A DNA stretch of 64,000 nt, taken from Homarus americanus (lineage: Eukaryota > Arthropoda > Malacostraca > Decapoda > Nephropidae). The notes beneath the pieces were generated by a model. It saw nothing but the letters and a program-made list of their open reading frames with translations, made no database searches and was not told where the DNA came from. The stretch spans positions 8,016,642 to 8,080,641 of the forward strand of contig NW_024732238.1 in assembly GCF_018991925.1 (NCBI RefSeq). The letters are read 5' to 3'. Within the stretch, counting starts at the first letter, position 1; the number at the start of each line of letters is the position of its first letter. Position numbers and translations under genes: made by a program. Of this stretch, positions 22,268 through 33,540 are shown one piece after another.

Positions 22268-23768
22268 AGGTGTTTTAAGATGCCCAGAATAGCTAACGCA
22301 TTAGGTGATCCCAGACTGTCATTAAAAAGTGCGACATTGTACCACGTCTTGGGAATAACTGTTGTACAACACAGTCTTCAGAAAACAATAAAATTGGGAA
22401 AACTGTTACTTGGACACAATACAGAAAGAAATAGTGAAGAAAATGTATAGAAAAAGGAAAAAAAAGACAATCAGTCAACAATAAATAAGAATAACACAAA
22501 AAATTGGGCCCGTTGTAAAGGTGTTTTCCCCCGGACTCTGAAACCACACGTAACAACGAGAGCAGCTGTACGCTTCTTCTCTCGCGGCTAGGTGTTCGCA
22601 TATTTATACATGGAATACGACAAATTTCAGGTTCGTTTAAGTTTTAATTTTTGCACTTACAGAACTGTAATCAACTTTATTACGAAGCTTGATATAGAAT
22701 ATGCTCGAGGACCCGACTGGTACGTACCTGACCACCGACCCGTGTTTGTCCGCTGCATGACCACTGCTCCACCCCCGTTACTCGATCCCCCATCTCGATG
22801 TTCCGGACCTCGAGTCATGGATCAGAGATACATTGGATGGCCCATAACTCGGGCTCATGGTTAGGCTCTCCGGAGCTCCGTATCTGTGCTGTTCAGATCT
22901 TGAACGGAATTATAATGAAGCGGTGCACCAGGGAGGAGGGCAGAGCATTCCGGGACGGACGAGGGTGTGGAGCTGGTGGTCGGCGGAGCCTGTTGTGGTT
23001 GATAGCAAATTGTGGTACTCTGGTTTAGAATGTAACATAAGTTTGTAATATTTATGTACATTTCTATGTGGTAGGATTAGGGTGATTGTTAGGGTATTGT
23101 TTGTATTTATGTAACTGTTGTAAAGTGTGGCGATTGTTAATGTTTATTATTGCTGGTAGCAATAGGCTAAATATGAGGTGAAATGTAAGTAAACAAAACG
23201 TTGGAGTCTGTGGGGGTCGGTTACCGCCCGGTTTCTGATAAGGTGTCCAGCTCAGGAACAAAAGCTTGTAGCAACTTGTTCACCCTTATGTAAGGTATCT
23301 TCTGAGTAATGATATTAAGGTTTCAATCATATTTGAGTAATTATCAATATTGTCACACCAAAGTCACCAACGGCTAATGAAATCGGACAGCGCCCGTTTA
23401 AAAATGGGTGGAGCCAAAACTGGTTTCAACTAGGCGCAATCCTTTTTAATTCTTTCACGCCATACTCATTTTTTAGGTCTTATCCAATATACTACCGTAT
23501 ATAGAATTATTTTTATTGCCTTACATGCCTCCAACTCTTCAATATTAATCAAACTATTCTCCATAAGCATCCATGATTCACATATTTTCAGTGGGAGAAA
23601 TCGCTGATTGGTTGTTAGCTATTTGGGCCGCTCAGGCGCTTCACAAGGCTAATGCCTGATCAAGGTGTTTGTTTTTCCCTCTTAAGGTGTCATGCGCACA
23701 ACTCAGCAGAAGCGTCTGTGCAGACGGAATAGCTAATGCATTAGCTATTCCGTGCATCTAAAACGCCT
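22268..23768. mobile_element. Non-autonomous TIR element J (1.5 kb)
   Basis: The left end is AGGTGTTTTAAGATGC followed by AGAATAGCTAACGCATTA. The right end in reverse complement is AGGCGTTTTAGATGC followed by GGAATAGCTAATGCATTA, so the inverted termini are about 36 bp. TA flanks both ends (22266-22267 and 23769-23770). The interior carries no recognisable protein. The right terminus contains a 30-bp perfect palindrome (23724-23753). The superfamily is uncertain. Confidence 0.6.
23724..23753. repeat. 30-bp perfect palindrome
   Basis: The arms are ACGGAATAGCTAATG and CATTAGCTATTCCGT. It lies in the right subterminal region of element J. Confidence 0.9.
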
Positions 23769-23774
23769 TACAAT

Positions 23775-24640
23775 ATATGCCTTTCTTGTTGCAATAACTC
23801 ATCCCCGCTCACCCACGCTTGTCCTTGACCACATGTCCGCATCTTAAGCAAATAATTAGTATAACTGTTGTCACCATGGAGGAAGGTCGTGCATCTACCT
23901 CTCTGGATTACCCACTTGAAATGCCAATTCCCAAGCCCTGCCACTCCAAGCCACAGTGGTGAATGTACTGTATATGCTGTAGTGTTATAAGGAACCATAT
24001 GAAGGTGTTCATAAAGTTGTAAGAACATGGAGTTAGTTGGCAATGCACTACCGTTCACTCACAAATGCGCGATAACTGCTTGAGGGGTGCTGAGGTACGC
24101 TGTCTCGCTGACTTCTCTAACTCACCAATAACCATAGGTGGTGAGTACAGTAATAATTATGTTATTTCCTATTGACTAATATGTATGTCTAACATTTCCT
24201 AAGACGAGAACATTCATTTTATAATTTTCGTTTTTAGCCTACTATTCAGTTTCTGAAGGGAGACTTCCCAAGATTCGTCAGACCTTTAAGGGTTATACTC
24301 GAAGAATAGAGTGTGGATGGTGGGTGAGGGGGAGTCACTGACGAAACCATTGCATCAAGGTACCAAGATTATCATAATTGTCATAATATTTTAGGTTAAA
24401 AGTGATAAATGTTTCAGAGATGGTGTTGATATTTATATGGAGTAAGTTTTTTGTCATAAAAACTAATAAATTTTAGCAAATACTTGTTTCCACAATGTAT
24501 AATTCAAGTCTGAGTACTGTATGTAAATAAACATGGGCAAGGTTATTATTGAGTATAATCTTGTATGATTGAATTATCATTTATTAATGCTTTTTTTCAT
24601 TTATCTGGTTCAGACATTATGCATTTAGCAAAAAGATTAT
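23775..24640. other. No recognised feature
   Basis: I see no coding, repeat or RNA signal here that I can name. Confidence 0.4.
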
Positions 24641-25590
24641 AATACTCTCATACCTCTGAACAAACAGAAAATGCAATAGTAACTGCCACAGTTCACCATG
24701 TTGGAGGTGGCATTGTTACTGGTGTCATGGAATATATGCATGGAATACAAATTTTTCTACAGCAAAACACTTCCATTGAGAATAGTGAACAATTAGTAGA
24801 TCAATTTTTTGGTGATTTACACCGTACCCAACTTAGGTCAGGTCGTATGTACAACACAACACCTCAGTATGTATCTGTTCATTCTCCTTAACCACCAATC
24901 CCCAGTGTGTCAGGACAGTACACTTTACCTCCTACATCCTCTATTCCTTCAGTGACATCTAAGCTGTTTAACACCCAACGAACAATGGCTAGAGCAGGCT
25001 CAAACATATTTGCTAACACTTCCATTATATTTCAAGTGTTGCTGCAGAATGACCTCATTCACGAGTTCACAGCGGAAGATGGTTATCACATACGCTGTAG
25101 TTACATTTTCAGGTTCAAGTGAGGATGTTGTGCAGAACATTGCAATTGCAGAAGATGAGGATCACAAGGACGGCACCATATCATTGAATAGTTTGCACTC
25201 ATTAATGAAATTGCAACTGTTGTATTGTGTTTACAGGACCCTGCGTACGGTCAAGCTAAGACTGATGATTATGCCCCGTCTGATACAATGCTTTCTTATG
25301 CACGTAAGATCACACTTAAGTTAGCCTGTACCTCACTGGCCAGTACAGCTACACCTGTGGTGCCGGTTCATTACAAGGTTTCCAAGGATACTTGCACGAA
25401 ATCTAAACAGCAACTGTTAAGGAAACACTGTAACACTAATGGTCATGTTATTGACTATTGTTACCGGCTCCAACAAGGTGGTAACATACCCAAACACCAC
25501 ACAACCCCGACGGCAAATTCAAGACCACCACTACATCTACCTCCGTCCTATTCAGCAGTTGTTCCGACCAAGTCACTACTGTACTGACAT
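24640..25590 (+). pseudogene. Gypsy-like element G1: gag remnant
   Basis: Open stretches on + in shifting frames encode a gag-like region (HVGGGIVTGVMEYMHG, then EQLVDQFFGDLHR, then YARKITLKLACTSL). A partial zinc-knuckle-like RKHCNTNGHVIDYCYRL occurs near 25430. It lies directly upstream of a protease and an RT remnant in the same orientation, which supports an LTR-retrotransposon origin. Frameshifts and stops are frequent. No LTR was identified for it. Confidence 0.5.
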
Positions 25591-25798
25591 GTGATATGTG
25601 GTGTATATTACATGACTTTGCCTCACGTAATTCCCAGCACTTTGTAACTCCACAATGGTGTAAGGATTCGAGGTATGATAGACAGCCACGATGGCCATGT
25701 CGTCACTATTATTATAAGCAGTTGGGGGAAAACCACCGTCTTGTTCAACAAGACGCGGGATAGGTACAACTGTAACAACGCAAAGCAACACTGCAGCT

Positions 25799-26575
25799 TT
25801 GTTAATAGTGGCATTGAACAAATCAGAAGTGTTGTCTATTCCGGTGATGATGGATACCAACACACTTTCCTTAGATATAGATAAGGATGTGTGTGTAAAT
25901 GTACTCTCATTAGCGTCCTATCAAGAACTAGAGCAACGTTCACCTCACCAGCTGAACATTACGGGAGTGGTAACACTACCTCTACGTTTTTCTACAATTG
26001 GTAAACCATTTCTGGAAGTGTGTTACATAGTCAAGGACTTTATCTTACCAGCTGACATATTATTTGGTCTTCCAACGCTTAGACACAACATGATAGATGT
26101 TCAGCCAATCCAACATACTATCACTGTTGGTGCCGTTACCTATTGTGCCATGCACAATTCTGTACCATTGCTCACCACCAGGGTGAATGTTTTACCCAAC
26201 TCTACGAGGAAGATGGATCTCGAGTCTCAGCGTGTCTCAGGCCCCACCGACTCATTTACCCAGGGTGATTTTAGCAGCAAAAATTGGATAGTAGTACCTG
26301 CAGTCTTAACAGGTACTCTCCATTTTAAGAATGGGGAAACAATCAGAGCCACTGTTCGCGTACCTGACGTCTTCACTGGCACTGACGTAGTCTGTTTTAT
26401 GGAAATTTCCCGGATTAAAGGTCTTGCATGTAAATCTACATTGAATATGATTCGTCCTGGTGATTTAACAGATGTCCTCGTTCTCCACATACCAGGTGCT
26501 CCCAGAATATTGAAACTGGGATGTTGTTTGTGTGATAATCTGGTTTACCACACCTACACAGTTTCTAATTGGTAG
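25799..26575 (+). pseudogene. Gypsy-like element G1: protease region
   Basis: Open frame of 258 codons. The N-terminal part fits a retropepsin: SIPVMMDTN (the family pattern has D-T-G; Gly is Asn here, at 25853-25861), then NITGVVTLPLRF, then ADILFGLPTLRHNMID in the position of the family's ILG..L... segment. The C-terminal 130 residues are a linker before RT. Retropepsins process the Gag-Pol polyprotein. The altered active-site loop suggests an inactive copy. RT remnants follow at 26840. Confidence 0.55.
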
Positions 26576-26835
26576 TGTTACACATACACTTACATAAACC
26601 AGACAGGAGAGGATTGATCGATTAATACCACATTAAGGTAATTGATCACCCTCAAGGCAAGACTAGGCTCCTCTAGTTGCTTGCCGACTGCAAAAAAATT
26701 ATAGCTTTACCTGGCAATCCACTAGGTCAGACGAGTGTCACTTCACCTCACATATCTTTAATAACCAAACACAAACCCGATTTACATACCAGCTTATTGA
26801 CTACCTCATAGCCAATGCACTATAGTACAAGACAT

Positions 26836-27330
26836 GGTTCAAGATATGCTAGAACAGAAATTGCCCATGGTTTTTAGTCCCCAAGAAGGATGGAAGCTGG
26901 CCCCCAGTCATTGATATTCGGCGAATCAACGAAGCCATTATCCCAGATAGGTACCCAATGCTTGTTCTGAGCGATATATTGCAATCTTTATTCAAAGATA
27001 ATACTGTATTTAGCACTCCTGTGGGGCATTTTGAATTGCTACATATGCCTATTGGCATTCAAAATGCGCCATTGACTTTTGAAAGGATAATCAACACTTA
27101 GTTTGGTGATTTAATAGTAACACGACATGTGCCTGTTTTGATGATCTCATCGTAGTCAGTAAAGATGTAGACAGTCATCTTGTCAAACTCCATGAAGTTT
27201 TCCAGAAACCTTCTACAGCGGGACTTGAAGTTAAACTTTCTAAATGTGAATTATGAAAATATCCAGAATACAATTCCTTGGTCATGTAGTTGACGGAGAT
27301 GGCATTCATACAGTTGAATGTATGGATATT
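26836..27330 (+). pseudogene. Gypsy-like element G1: reverse transcriptase remnant
   Basis: Broken frames carry VIDIRRINEAIIPDRYP-type and LLHMPIGIQNAPLTFERII-type segments, then CFDDLIVVSKDVDSHLVKLHEVFQ, with F-D-D at the catalytic box. VDGDGIHT follows near 27290. Similarity stops near 27330, where the LTR of element G2 appears to begin. At least four frame changes or stops are present. Confidence 0.6.
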
Positions 27331-27335
27331 ATTTA

Positions 27336-27645
27336 TGTTGTATGTATACTGTGTATGTACCCCATTTATATACATTACTTATCTAGTCAGTAGCGTGTGG
27401 CAATGCCCCTTTTCCATGTCACCACACGCATAGATAATGTGCCTGGCGACATCTGGAAGCTGCTAATGTACTACTTGCCACATGTTGCCTGAGAGATCAG
27501 AGAGAGGTCAGTTAACCCATAGTGATTGTAGGGACTACCGGCGCTGGGATTGCGCACCTCTGTACTTCCTTCAAATAGAACCTACAATACTCTACAGGTG
27601 TTTGTTCGCTCCTGTAGTTAGAACTGAGTACCCAGAACCCCTACA
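27336..27645 (+). repeat. Putative 5' LTR of Gypsy-like element G2
   Basis: The tract starts near TGTTGTATGTA and ends CCCCTACA at 27645. It is followed immediately by TGGCGCAGTGAG, the position and form of a tRNA primer-binding site. No 3' LTR exists in the window, so the left boundary is approximate. Confidence 0.45.
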
Positions 27646-27663
27646 TGGCGCAGTGAGTTGATT
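27646..27663 (+). promoter_or_regulatory. Putative primer-binding site of G2
   Basis: TGGCGCAGTGAGTTGATT follows the LTR end directly. Gypsy elements usually begin the PBS with TGG. The primer tRNA was not determined. 27664-28178 is a non-coding leader. Confidence 0.45.
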
Positions 27664-28178
27664 GATTGGAAATATAAGTGCCGTTCTGTATAGTTAAGAC
27701 CGGTAGACCCCCTCCCCGCTCCGTCAACCGTCGCCCTCCTAATCGCATTGTCTCCCACAAAAACTCGTTTGAATTACCAACGAGTTTTGAGCAGTGTTTC
27801 AGTGACAGCAAGTTCATGTGAAGTGCAATAAGTGCCTCGTGTGTGTAGTGCTTAAGTGTGACCTTGTTTTAGGGATTCCCCAAGGTGGAAGGCTTGTTCA
27901 GGGCATTTGTGAGGAGCAGTGTTAGCTCATCCTCCTCCGGCCACATCTAGAGTGTAACTGACTGTGAGCTGGCCGCGCGCTCCTACCTACCAGCCACACA
28001 CTGCCCGCGCACACATACACACACACGCACAAACACACCGACCGCCGTCATTCTGTTATGTATATTTTATATATATAATCTACTTAGCTGTGTATTAATT
28101 TTTTTTTGTTTTCTCAGATCTTGTTGATACGACGGGCTGACCAGTCAACATTGATTTGAGATACAATATACAGATTAA

Positions 28179-29380
28179 GTGATTATGTTTTGTTCCTTAT
28201 ATAGTGGTGCAGTTGACACCCGGATGACTCCTCAGACGGATGACAGCTCTACAGAGATGGATGACCAGTCAGAGCGCAACGCCCCACCCTCTCCCACCAC
28301 ATCTCGAAGTCCTTCACCTCGATATTCAGCCTTGTATCCAGAGGTAATGGCTTTAATGAAGTTTATGAGGGAGGAAAGGCGTGAGGACGAAGCGAGAAGA
28401 CGTGTTGAGGACGAAGAAAGGAGACAAGCAGAGGCAAACAGAGACCACCAAAGGAGATTGGAAGATAGTGAACGGCTTGCAGCTTTGATATCTAGCTTCA
28501 CTACTAACCAAGCCCCTGGCTCTCCCACTGCTTCGGTATCGACTGGCTCAGATCCCTCGTCAACACCTTCTGTACGCCCCCCAGCCCCACCCAAAGCGGC
28601 TGCTCAACCCCCACCCATCTTGAAGCCTGATGTGACTTTCCAGACTTTTCGTGAGTGGTGGCAACGGTGGATTGATTATGCTACAATGGTGGATCTCCAG
28701 AGCTTGCCACAGCCTAAACAACTCATTCAGCTACGCATGTGCCTGTCTTTGGAAATGCAGCGTGTGTTGGAACATACATTGCAGGTGTCCCCGACTTCTT
28801 TGTTGTCTGTAGAGAAGGTACTGGATGTTCTACAATGGCACATCAAAGGTCAGCGGAATGAAGCTCTACGCAGGAGGGAATTGTTTAGCTGTAGACAGAT
28901 GGAGGGCGAGACTTTTGACGCCTTCTATGTATGACTCAGGAGAGCCTCAGAAGAGGTAGATATATGTCCCGGTAATCGCCAGCAGTGCGAGGAGACCCAG
29001 TTGAAGCAGGTGATCCTGATGGGTGTTAAGGACGAGTAGCTTGTCCAACGCCCCACCTCCCTCGACTCTTCCTCTTCTCTTAAGATGTTGACAATATATA
29101 GCTCATATGAGGCTGCCAGGGTGTGCCACCTCTGCCATCCGAGCTCCCTATAGCTGCAGGGCTATGTCCAAGTACAAGTCTGCCCCCAGCACCCTCGCCC
29201 CTGCGCCTCATGCGGCTCCTTTTTTTAACAGTGTGTCCAGCTGCTGAGTCTACCTGCAACAGTTGTGACCGCAAGGGCCACTGGTCACTTACAGTACGGT
29301 GCCCAGCCAAACGCGCCCAGTGCAATGTGTGCGGTCGTCTGGGCCACTACGACAAGTGTTGCCCGACCAACAAACCCTAG
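28179..29380 (+). pseudogene. Gypsy-like element G2: gag with zinc knuckles
   Basis: The open frame 28179-28934 has an acidic/Ser-Pro start, an Arg/Glu-rich predicted coiled coil (residues 55-100), a Pro-rich linker, and a capsid-like core (FQTFREWWQRWIDYATMV, then LEHTLQV). A stop at 28932 (FYV*LRRASEEVD) interrupts a frame that clearly continues to about 29110. Two knuckles follow in another frame: CNSCDRKGHWSLTVRC and CNVCGRLGHYDKCC (29253-29366). Gag forms the retrotransposon particle. The stop codon TGA lies where the family would have Arg, consistent with CGA to TGA. Confidence 0.65.
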
Positions 29381-30053
29381 GGACAGGGTCGGCGGAAGCA
29401 GCAGCGCCCTTCCACCAGTGAGGGCCGCCCAGTCGTCAAATCAGAGGCATGACGACCCTGGACAATGCCCAAGCCATATTAGGAAGGTGTACTCCCCCTC
29501 GCGTCCCAGGACCAAAGTTCCCCAGCACATCAGCGTCATCGTGACCTACGGCAGTGTGTCATCCTGTCTCGAGATGCTGCCCAACACCAGGGCTGATGCT
29601 ACAGTCATCGGTCTCCAGCATTTGCAATGTTTGGGGCTCTCTCCAAGTGATCTAGGACCGCCTCCCAAGGACCTCTGCTTCACAGCAGATGGCTCACAGA
29701 TGGCCCCAGCCCTAGGCTCACTCCAAGCACAGGTCACCTTTGGCAACAGGTCGTGTCAAGCCTGGATTGATGTGCATAATGGTGTCCTGACTCCTTTGCT
29801 GTCCTACAGACATTGCCAAGAGTTGGCCATCATCTCCCAGGACTTCCCAAAACCTATTCTCGAGGTAATACACGCCAACAGGGTGCACAAAGGGAGCAAC
29901 AACTACCCTGCTGTCGCCCTACCCCTACCTCTTGCCAGTGACACCTCTCCTTCGGATGCTCGGAAGTACTTCCTGAAGGAATTCAGCGACGTTCTGGTGA
30001 CCAAGTCCGCTCTGGAATCCAAGCGCCTCAAGAAGATGGTATGCCCCCCATGA
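29265..30053 (+). pseudogene. Gypsy-like element G2: protease region
   Basis: The frame contains ISVIVTYGS, then LPNTRADATVIGLQHL (29572-29619), where retropepsins of this group have LPDTGAD. Both the catalytic Asp (to Asn) and the Gly (to Arg) are changed. A LSPSDLGPP segment and FGNRSCQAWIDVHNGVL follow, as in arthropod Gypsy proteases. The frame ends at 30053 just where RT begins in another frame. The enzyme is predicted inactive. Confidence 0.6.
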
Positions 30054-31304
30054 GGATCCACTTGAGGGACGACGCGAAGCCCTTCGCCATGTATACACCC
30101 CTCGACTGGTCCCCCTGGCCTTCCGTGGTGCGGTCAAAAACGAGCTGAACTCCATGGTCGCCCAAGAAATCATTGCACCAGCCGGTGATGACCCGTCTCC
30201 ATTGTTTCACCCTATGGCAGTCGTCGCAAAACCCAAAGGTGGTGTTCGGATCACCACTGACCTCTCCAAGCTCAACAGCCAGGTGTCTCGTCCTGCGCAC
30301 CCTTCTCCCATGCCCTTTGCAGCTATCCGCAGTGTGGACCCGAAGGCGCGCTTCTTCACGACGATGGGTTCCCTGTGTGGATACTGGCAGATAGAGCTTG
30401 CCGAAGAAGACCAACCACTTACAACTTTCATGACCCCACATGGACGTTACAGTTATTGCCGTGGCCCCATGGGATTCGCCGCTACAGGAGATGCCTTCTG
30501 CCTTCGAGGCGATATGGCTCTACAAGGTCTGGCAAACTGCGTGAAAGTGGTCGACAACATACTCGTGTACGATGAGGACTACATGGATCACCTCTGCCAT
30601 ATCTACGAGGTACTCGACAGGTGCCGGAAGCACGGCGTCACCCTAAATGCCGACAAGTTTGTTCTGGCGAGCTCTTCAGTGGACTAATGTGGGTACACCC
30701 TCTCAGGGAATGGCAGTGCAGCTGACCCGGACAAGGTCCGCGCTATCACGGATTTTCCCACCCCTGCTAACCTCACCGACTTGAGGTCCTTCATCGGTCT
30801 CATTAACCAGTTAGCAGAGTTTTCGCCGGACATCTCCGCAGCCGCCCAACCACTTCGCCCCCTGATGAGCCCCAAGAGGACATCCCTGTGGACTCCCGAC
30901 CACAACAAGGCCTTTCAGCTCGTGAAACAGGCCCTGTCTAGTCCACTTGTCCTCGCCACGTTTGACCCAGCCCTGCTGACGGTTCTGCAGACAGATGCCT
31001 CATGCTTGTAAGGCGTGGGATACTCCCTATTGCACTTTGCAGGATCATGGTGGAGGGCAGTTTCGGCTCTTCCAATGTGGCTCGCGTTTCCTATCTGACA
31101 CCGAGACGCACTATGCCACTATTGAGCTGGAGCTGTTGGCTGTGGTTTGGGCGACGTCCAAGTGCAGGTTTTACCTCATAGGCCTGCAACACTTTCACCT
31201 AGTGACCGACCATTGCCCGCTTGTCCCGATCCTTAACCACTATACGCTTGACTCCGTTGAGAACCCTCGCCTCCAGCGTCAGAAGGAGAAGCTCTCGGCG
31301 TACA
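30040..31304 (+). pseudogene. Gypsy-like element G2: reverse transcriptase and RNase H
   Basis: RT blocks in order are AQEIIAPAGDDPSPLFHP, KGGVRITTDLSKLN, FFTTMGSLCGYWQIELA, TTFMTPHGRYSYCRGPMG and the catalytic box VVDNILVYDEDYMDH (normally V-D-D; Asp to Asn at 30555-30557). The tether is LRSFIGLINQLAEFSPDI. RNase H blocks are LLTVLQTDAS and GSRFLSDTETHYATIELELL, then FYLIGLQHFHLVTDHCPL. In-frame stops lie at 30685 and 31009. Similarity ends at about 31304, exactly where the TIR transposon begins. Integrase and the 3' LTR are absent. Confidence 0.7.
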
Positions 31305-33535
31305 TTAGGGGGCAGGGAAAAAACACTTTTATTTGAGTTGCAGGCTGCACTTTTCAGGCATCGTTTGTATGGCTGTAACAAACACCTGTGCAAAATTTCA
31401 TGCCATTTCATGCATACTTACCCTGCCACATCGCGAACGACTTTTTGTCAACTTTTAGTGTATACCAAAAATTAGGTGTCATTTAATGTTTTCCAGGATA
31501 ATGATAAATTTTACATGGGTGACATCGATTTAATTCACATGTTATTTTACAGGTATACCGTATAGAAAATCATTACAAGTTCATATTGAAATTCTTTTTT
31601 GTGCGGAACCTTGGCATCATTTTCCTAGAAAATAATCTTTGCCTAATATATCCATCTCTCGATTCGTATCCCGTCACTTCAGTGCAAGCTTCAGTCATCA
31701 CTTTTATGCCTCTCTCGACCGCCTGAGTGCTGTTTGGCCACTTGGGCACCACTAATGGTGTCTCAAGAATGTCATTAACCTGTAGATTTGACAGAGAAGC
31801 AATGTAAGGAGGCTCAGTCTTGAGTTCATTCCTCCAGTTAATCATGGAATGATAGTTTTTGCTTGCCACTTTAGTTTCGGAGTCACCACCTTTCTCATGT
31901 TGACTACAGGAGGCACATCCTCATTCCCATCTCCATCTTTACCCTCCCCATCAGTATAGTTTAACAAATTCTCGTCAACAGCAGCATCAGAATCTTCCTC
32001 CTCCTCTTCAGATCTGCCAGTGCATTCTTCCTTTTGCTGATTCTCCTCTCTAATTTTTCTTATCATTGAGACAGCTTTTTCTCTAACAGTCATGTCCTCA
32101 TCTGCACACATACCAAGAAGAAGTTGATCTGTGTGGGCGAAGTATGCATTTCTCTGGACAGCCTTCTTCACTATCGTCTCCTCCTCACTATTCAGGTGTT
32201 TCATATATAGCAGGGACTGGAATACGTTCCTTGAGCCGTGTGTTACGTAAGGGTGTATCTTGATGTAAAACCACATTGGAGCACTGAACTTTATTATTGT
32301 AATGACAATTCTTTTCAACTCATGGCTGGGGTCTTGATGTTGCTAGATACAGCCTGAGGATTCTATTCTATAAGGTGTTCCACCTTGACACGCAGGGAGG
32401 ACCTGGCTCAATAGCAGCCAAGTCATCTTCAACAACACCTGTGATAACTCCTTTACAAATCCTATACAGGTATTTCTGATCCCAGGACAGATCTTTCTCC
32501 ACTTCATCATTAAACACAGGGAAATCAGGGAAACTGACTGGCTGGAAGGCGACAACTGGAAGCTCAGACAAAGACTCCTTGATCTGCTTTCCAATGGGAC
32601 CACGCCAATGCTCAGGACCACTTGGTTTACCATCATAGTGATAAAAAACTGCGCGGAAAGGCAGCTCATTTCCGTGAAGCTGACATATGAAATAATGGAG
32701 CGGGTGACCAAGTAACATTTCAAGATGATGAATGACTCCATTTTCTGATCCTACATTTACATTGGTTCCATCACAACCAACACACACAATGGGCTGCTGG
32801 GTTAGATTTTTCTCCACCAGAAACTCGTGAATAGTTTTGGCAATCTGCTTTCCGTGTCCAGTCTTGGGAGTCACATGTGTGAGATATTCATTGCTAGGCT
32901 CAACCATGATGACATAATGATCTTTCACCATCATCCTCGAACTCCATTTCTCGGTCTTCTCATTCTTTATCATCACACGAGTGGCGGTCTTCTTACCATC
33001 AAAATAGAGTGACGTCAAATTATCTAAACTAGCCATCTCAATTTCTTGCCTCTTAAATCGGTATTTTTGTCTCGCATCCTGCAGCTTATGTGGTCCAATA
33101 ACCTGACTCTTGTCATCCTTTGTGATAATGCCATAGTCAGTTAAGGTGGCAGTAGCAATGGCAGCTCCAGCATAATCACTAATCAAGTATCGGTCACAAG
33201 CGGCAGCCAGTGTAGGGAGTCTTGTCCGGTTCTGTGAACTGGTGTCTGTCAGAGCCCTGATAATCAATATAGACATAGCACCATACTCATCTGCAACAAG
33301 ACAACTTAAATGAAATAAGAGATATGAAAAAAAAGTTGATAAACACTGAACAGAACATTGCACCGCCACAGCGGCTGTTTGGCTAGTACTGTAGGTAAAT
33401 TTAAAAATTTCAGTAGAAAATGCGGCAGACTAAACCTCGACATATCAACTTCAAATTTGGCATGGAGTCTTAGATATGTATAAGGAACAATGCCTGAAGA
33501 GTGCAGCTTTGAGCAAAATTTCACTGCCCCCTATA
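31305..33535 (-). mobile_element. TIR DNA transposon of unassigned superfamily (~2.23 kb)
   Basis: The left end reads TTAGGGGGCAGGGAAA. The right end in reverse complement reads TATAGGGGGCAGTGAAA. After an indel both share GCTGCACTxTTCAGGCATxGTT, so the termini are inverted over about 60 bases. GTACA flanks both sides (31300-31304 and 33536-33540) as a candidate 5-bp duplication. However, the Gypsy sequence on the left does not clearly resume on the right, so the duplication may be chance. The interior is filled by one - strand protein (31573-33300), which supports an autonomous-type element now broken. Confidence 0.6.
31573..33290 (-). pseudogene. DDE-like transposase (GCDGTNVN...CxxH type), broken
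   Basis: Three successive - strand frames are collinear. Segment 1 (33290-32368) has YLISDYAGAAIATATL, LTSLYFDGKKTATRV, VCVGCDGTNVNVGSENGVI and FICQLHGNELPFRAVF. Segment 2 (32318-31842) has SAPMWFYIKIHP, IVKKAVQRNAYFAHTDQLL and an acidic linker. Segment 3 (31869-31573) has VPKWPNSTQAVERGIKVMTEA, then SRDGYIRQRLFSRK. Proteins with this order are common as uncharacterised entries in invertebrate genomes. The spacing (D in YFDGK, D in GCDG, then C-x2-H, and a late E in QAVER) resembles the DDE plus C-x2-H layout of hAT/KAT-like transposases; that assignment is inference. TTGCAG before ATGAG at about 33285-33291 could be a splice acceptor. Two frameshifts inactivate it. Confidence 0.55.
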
Positions 33536-33540
33536 GTACA

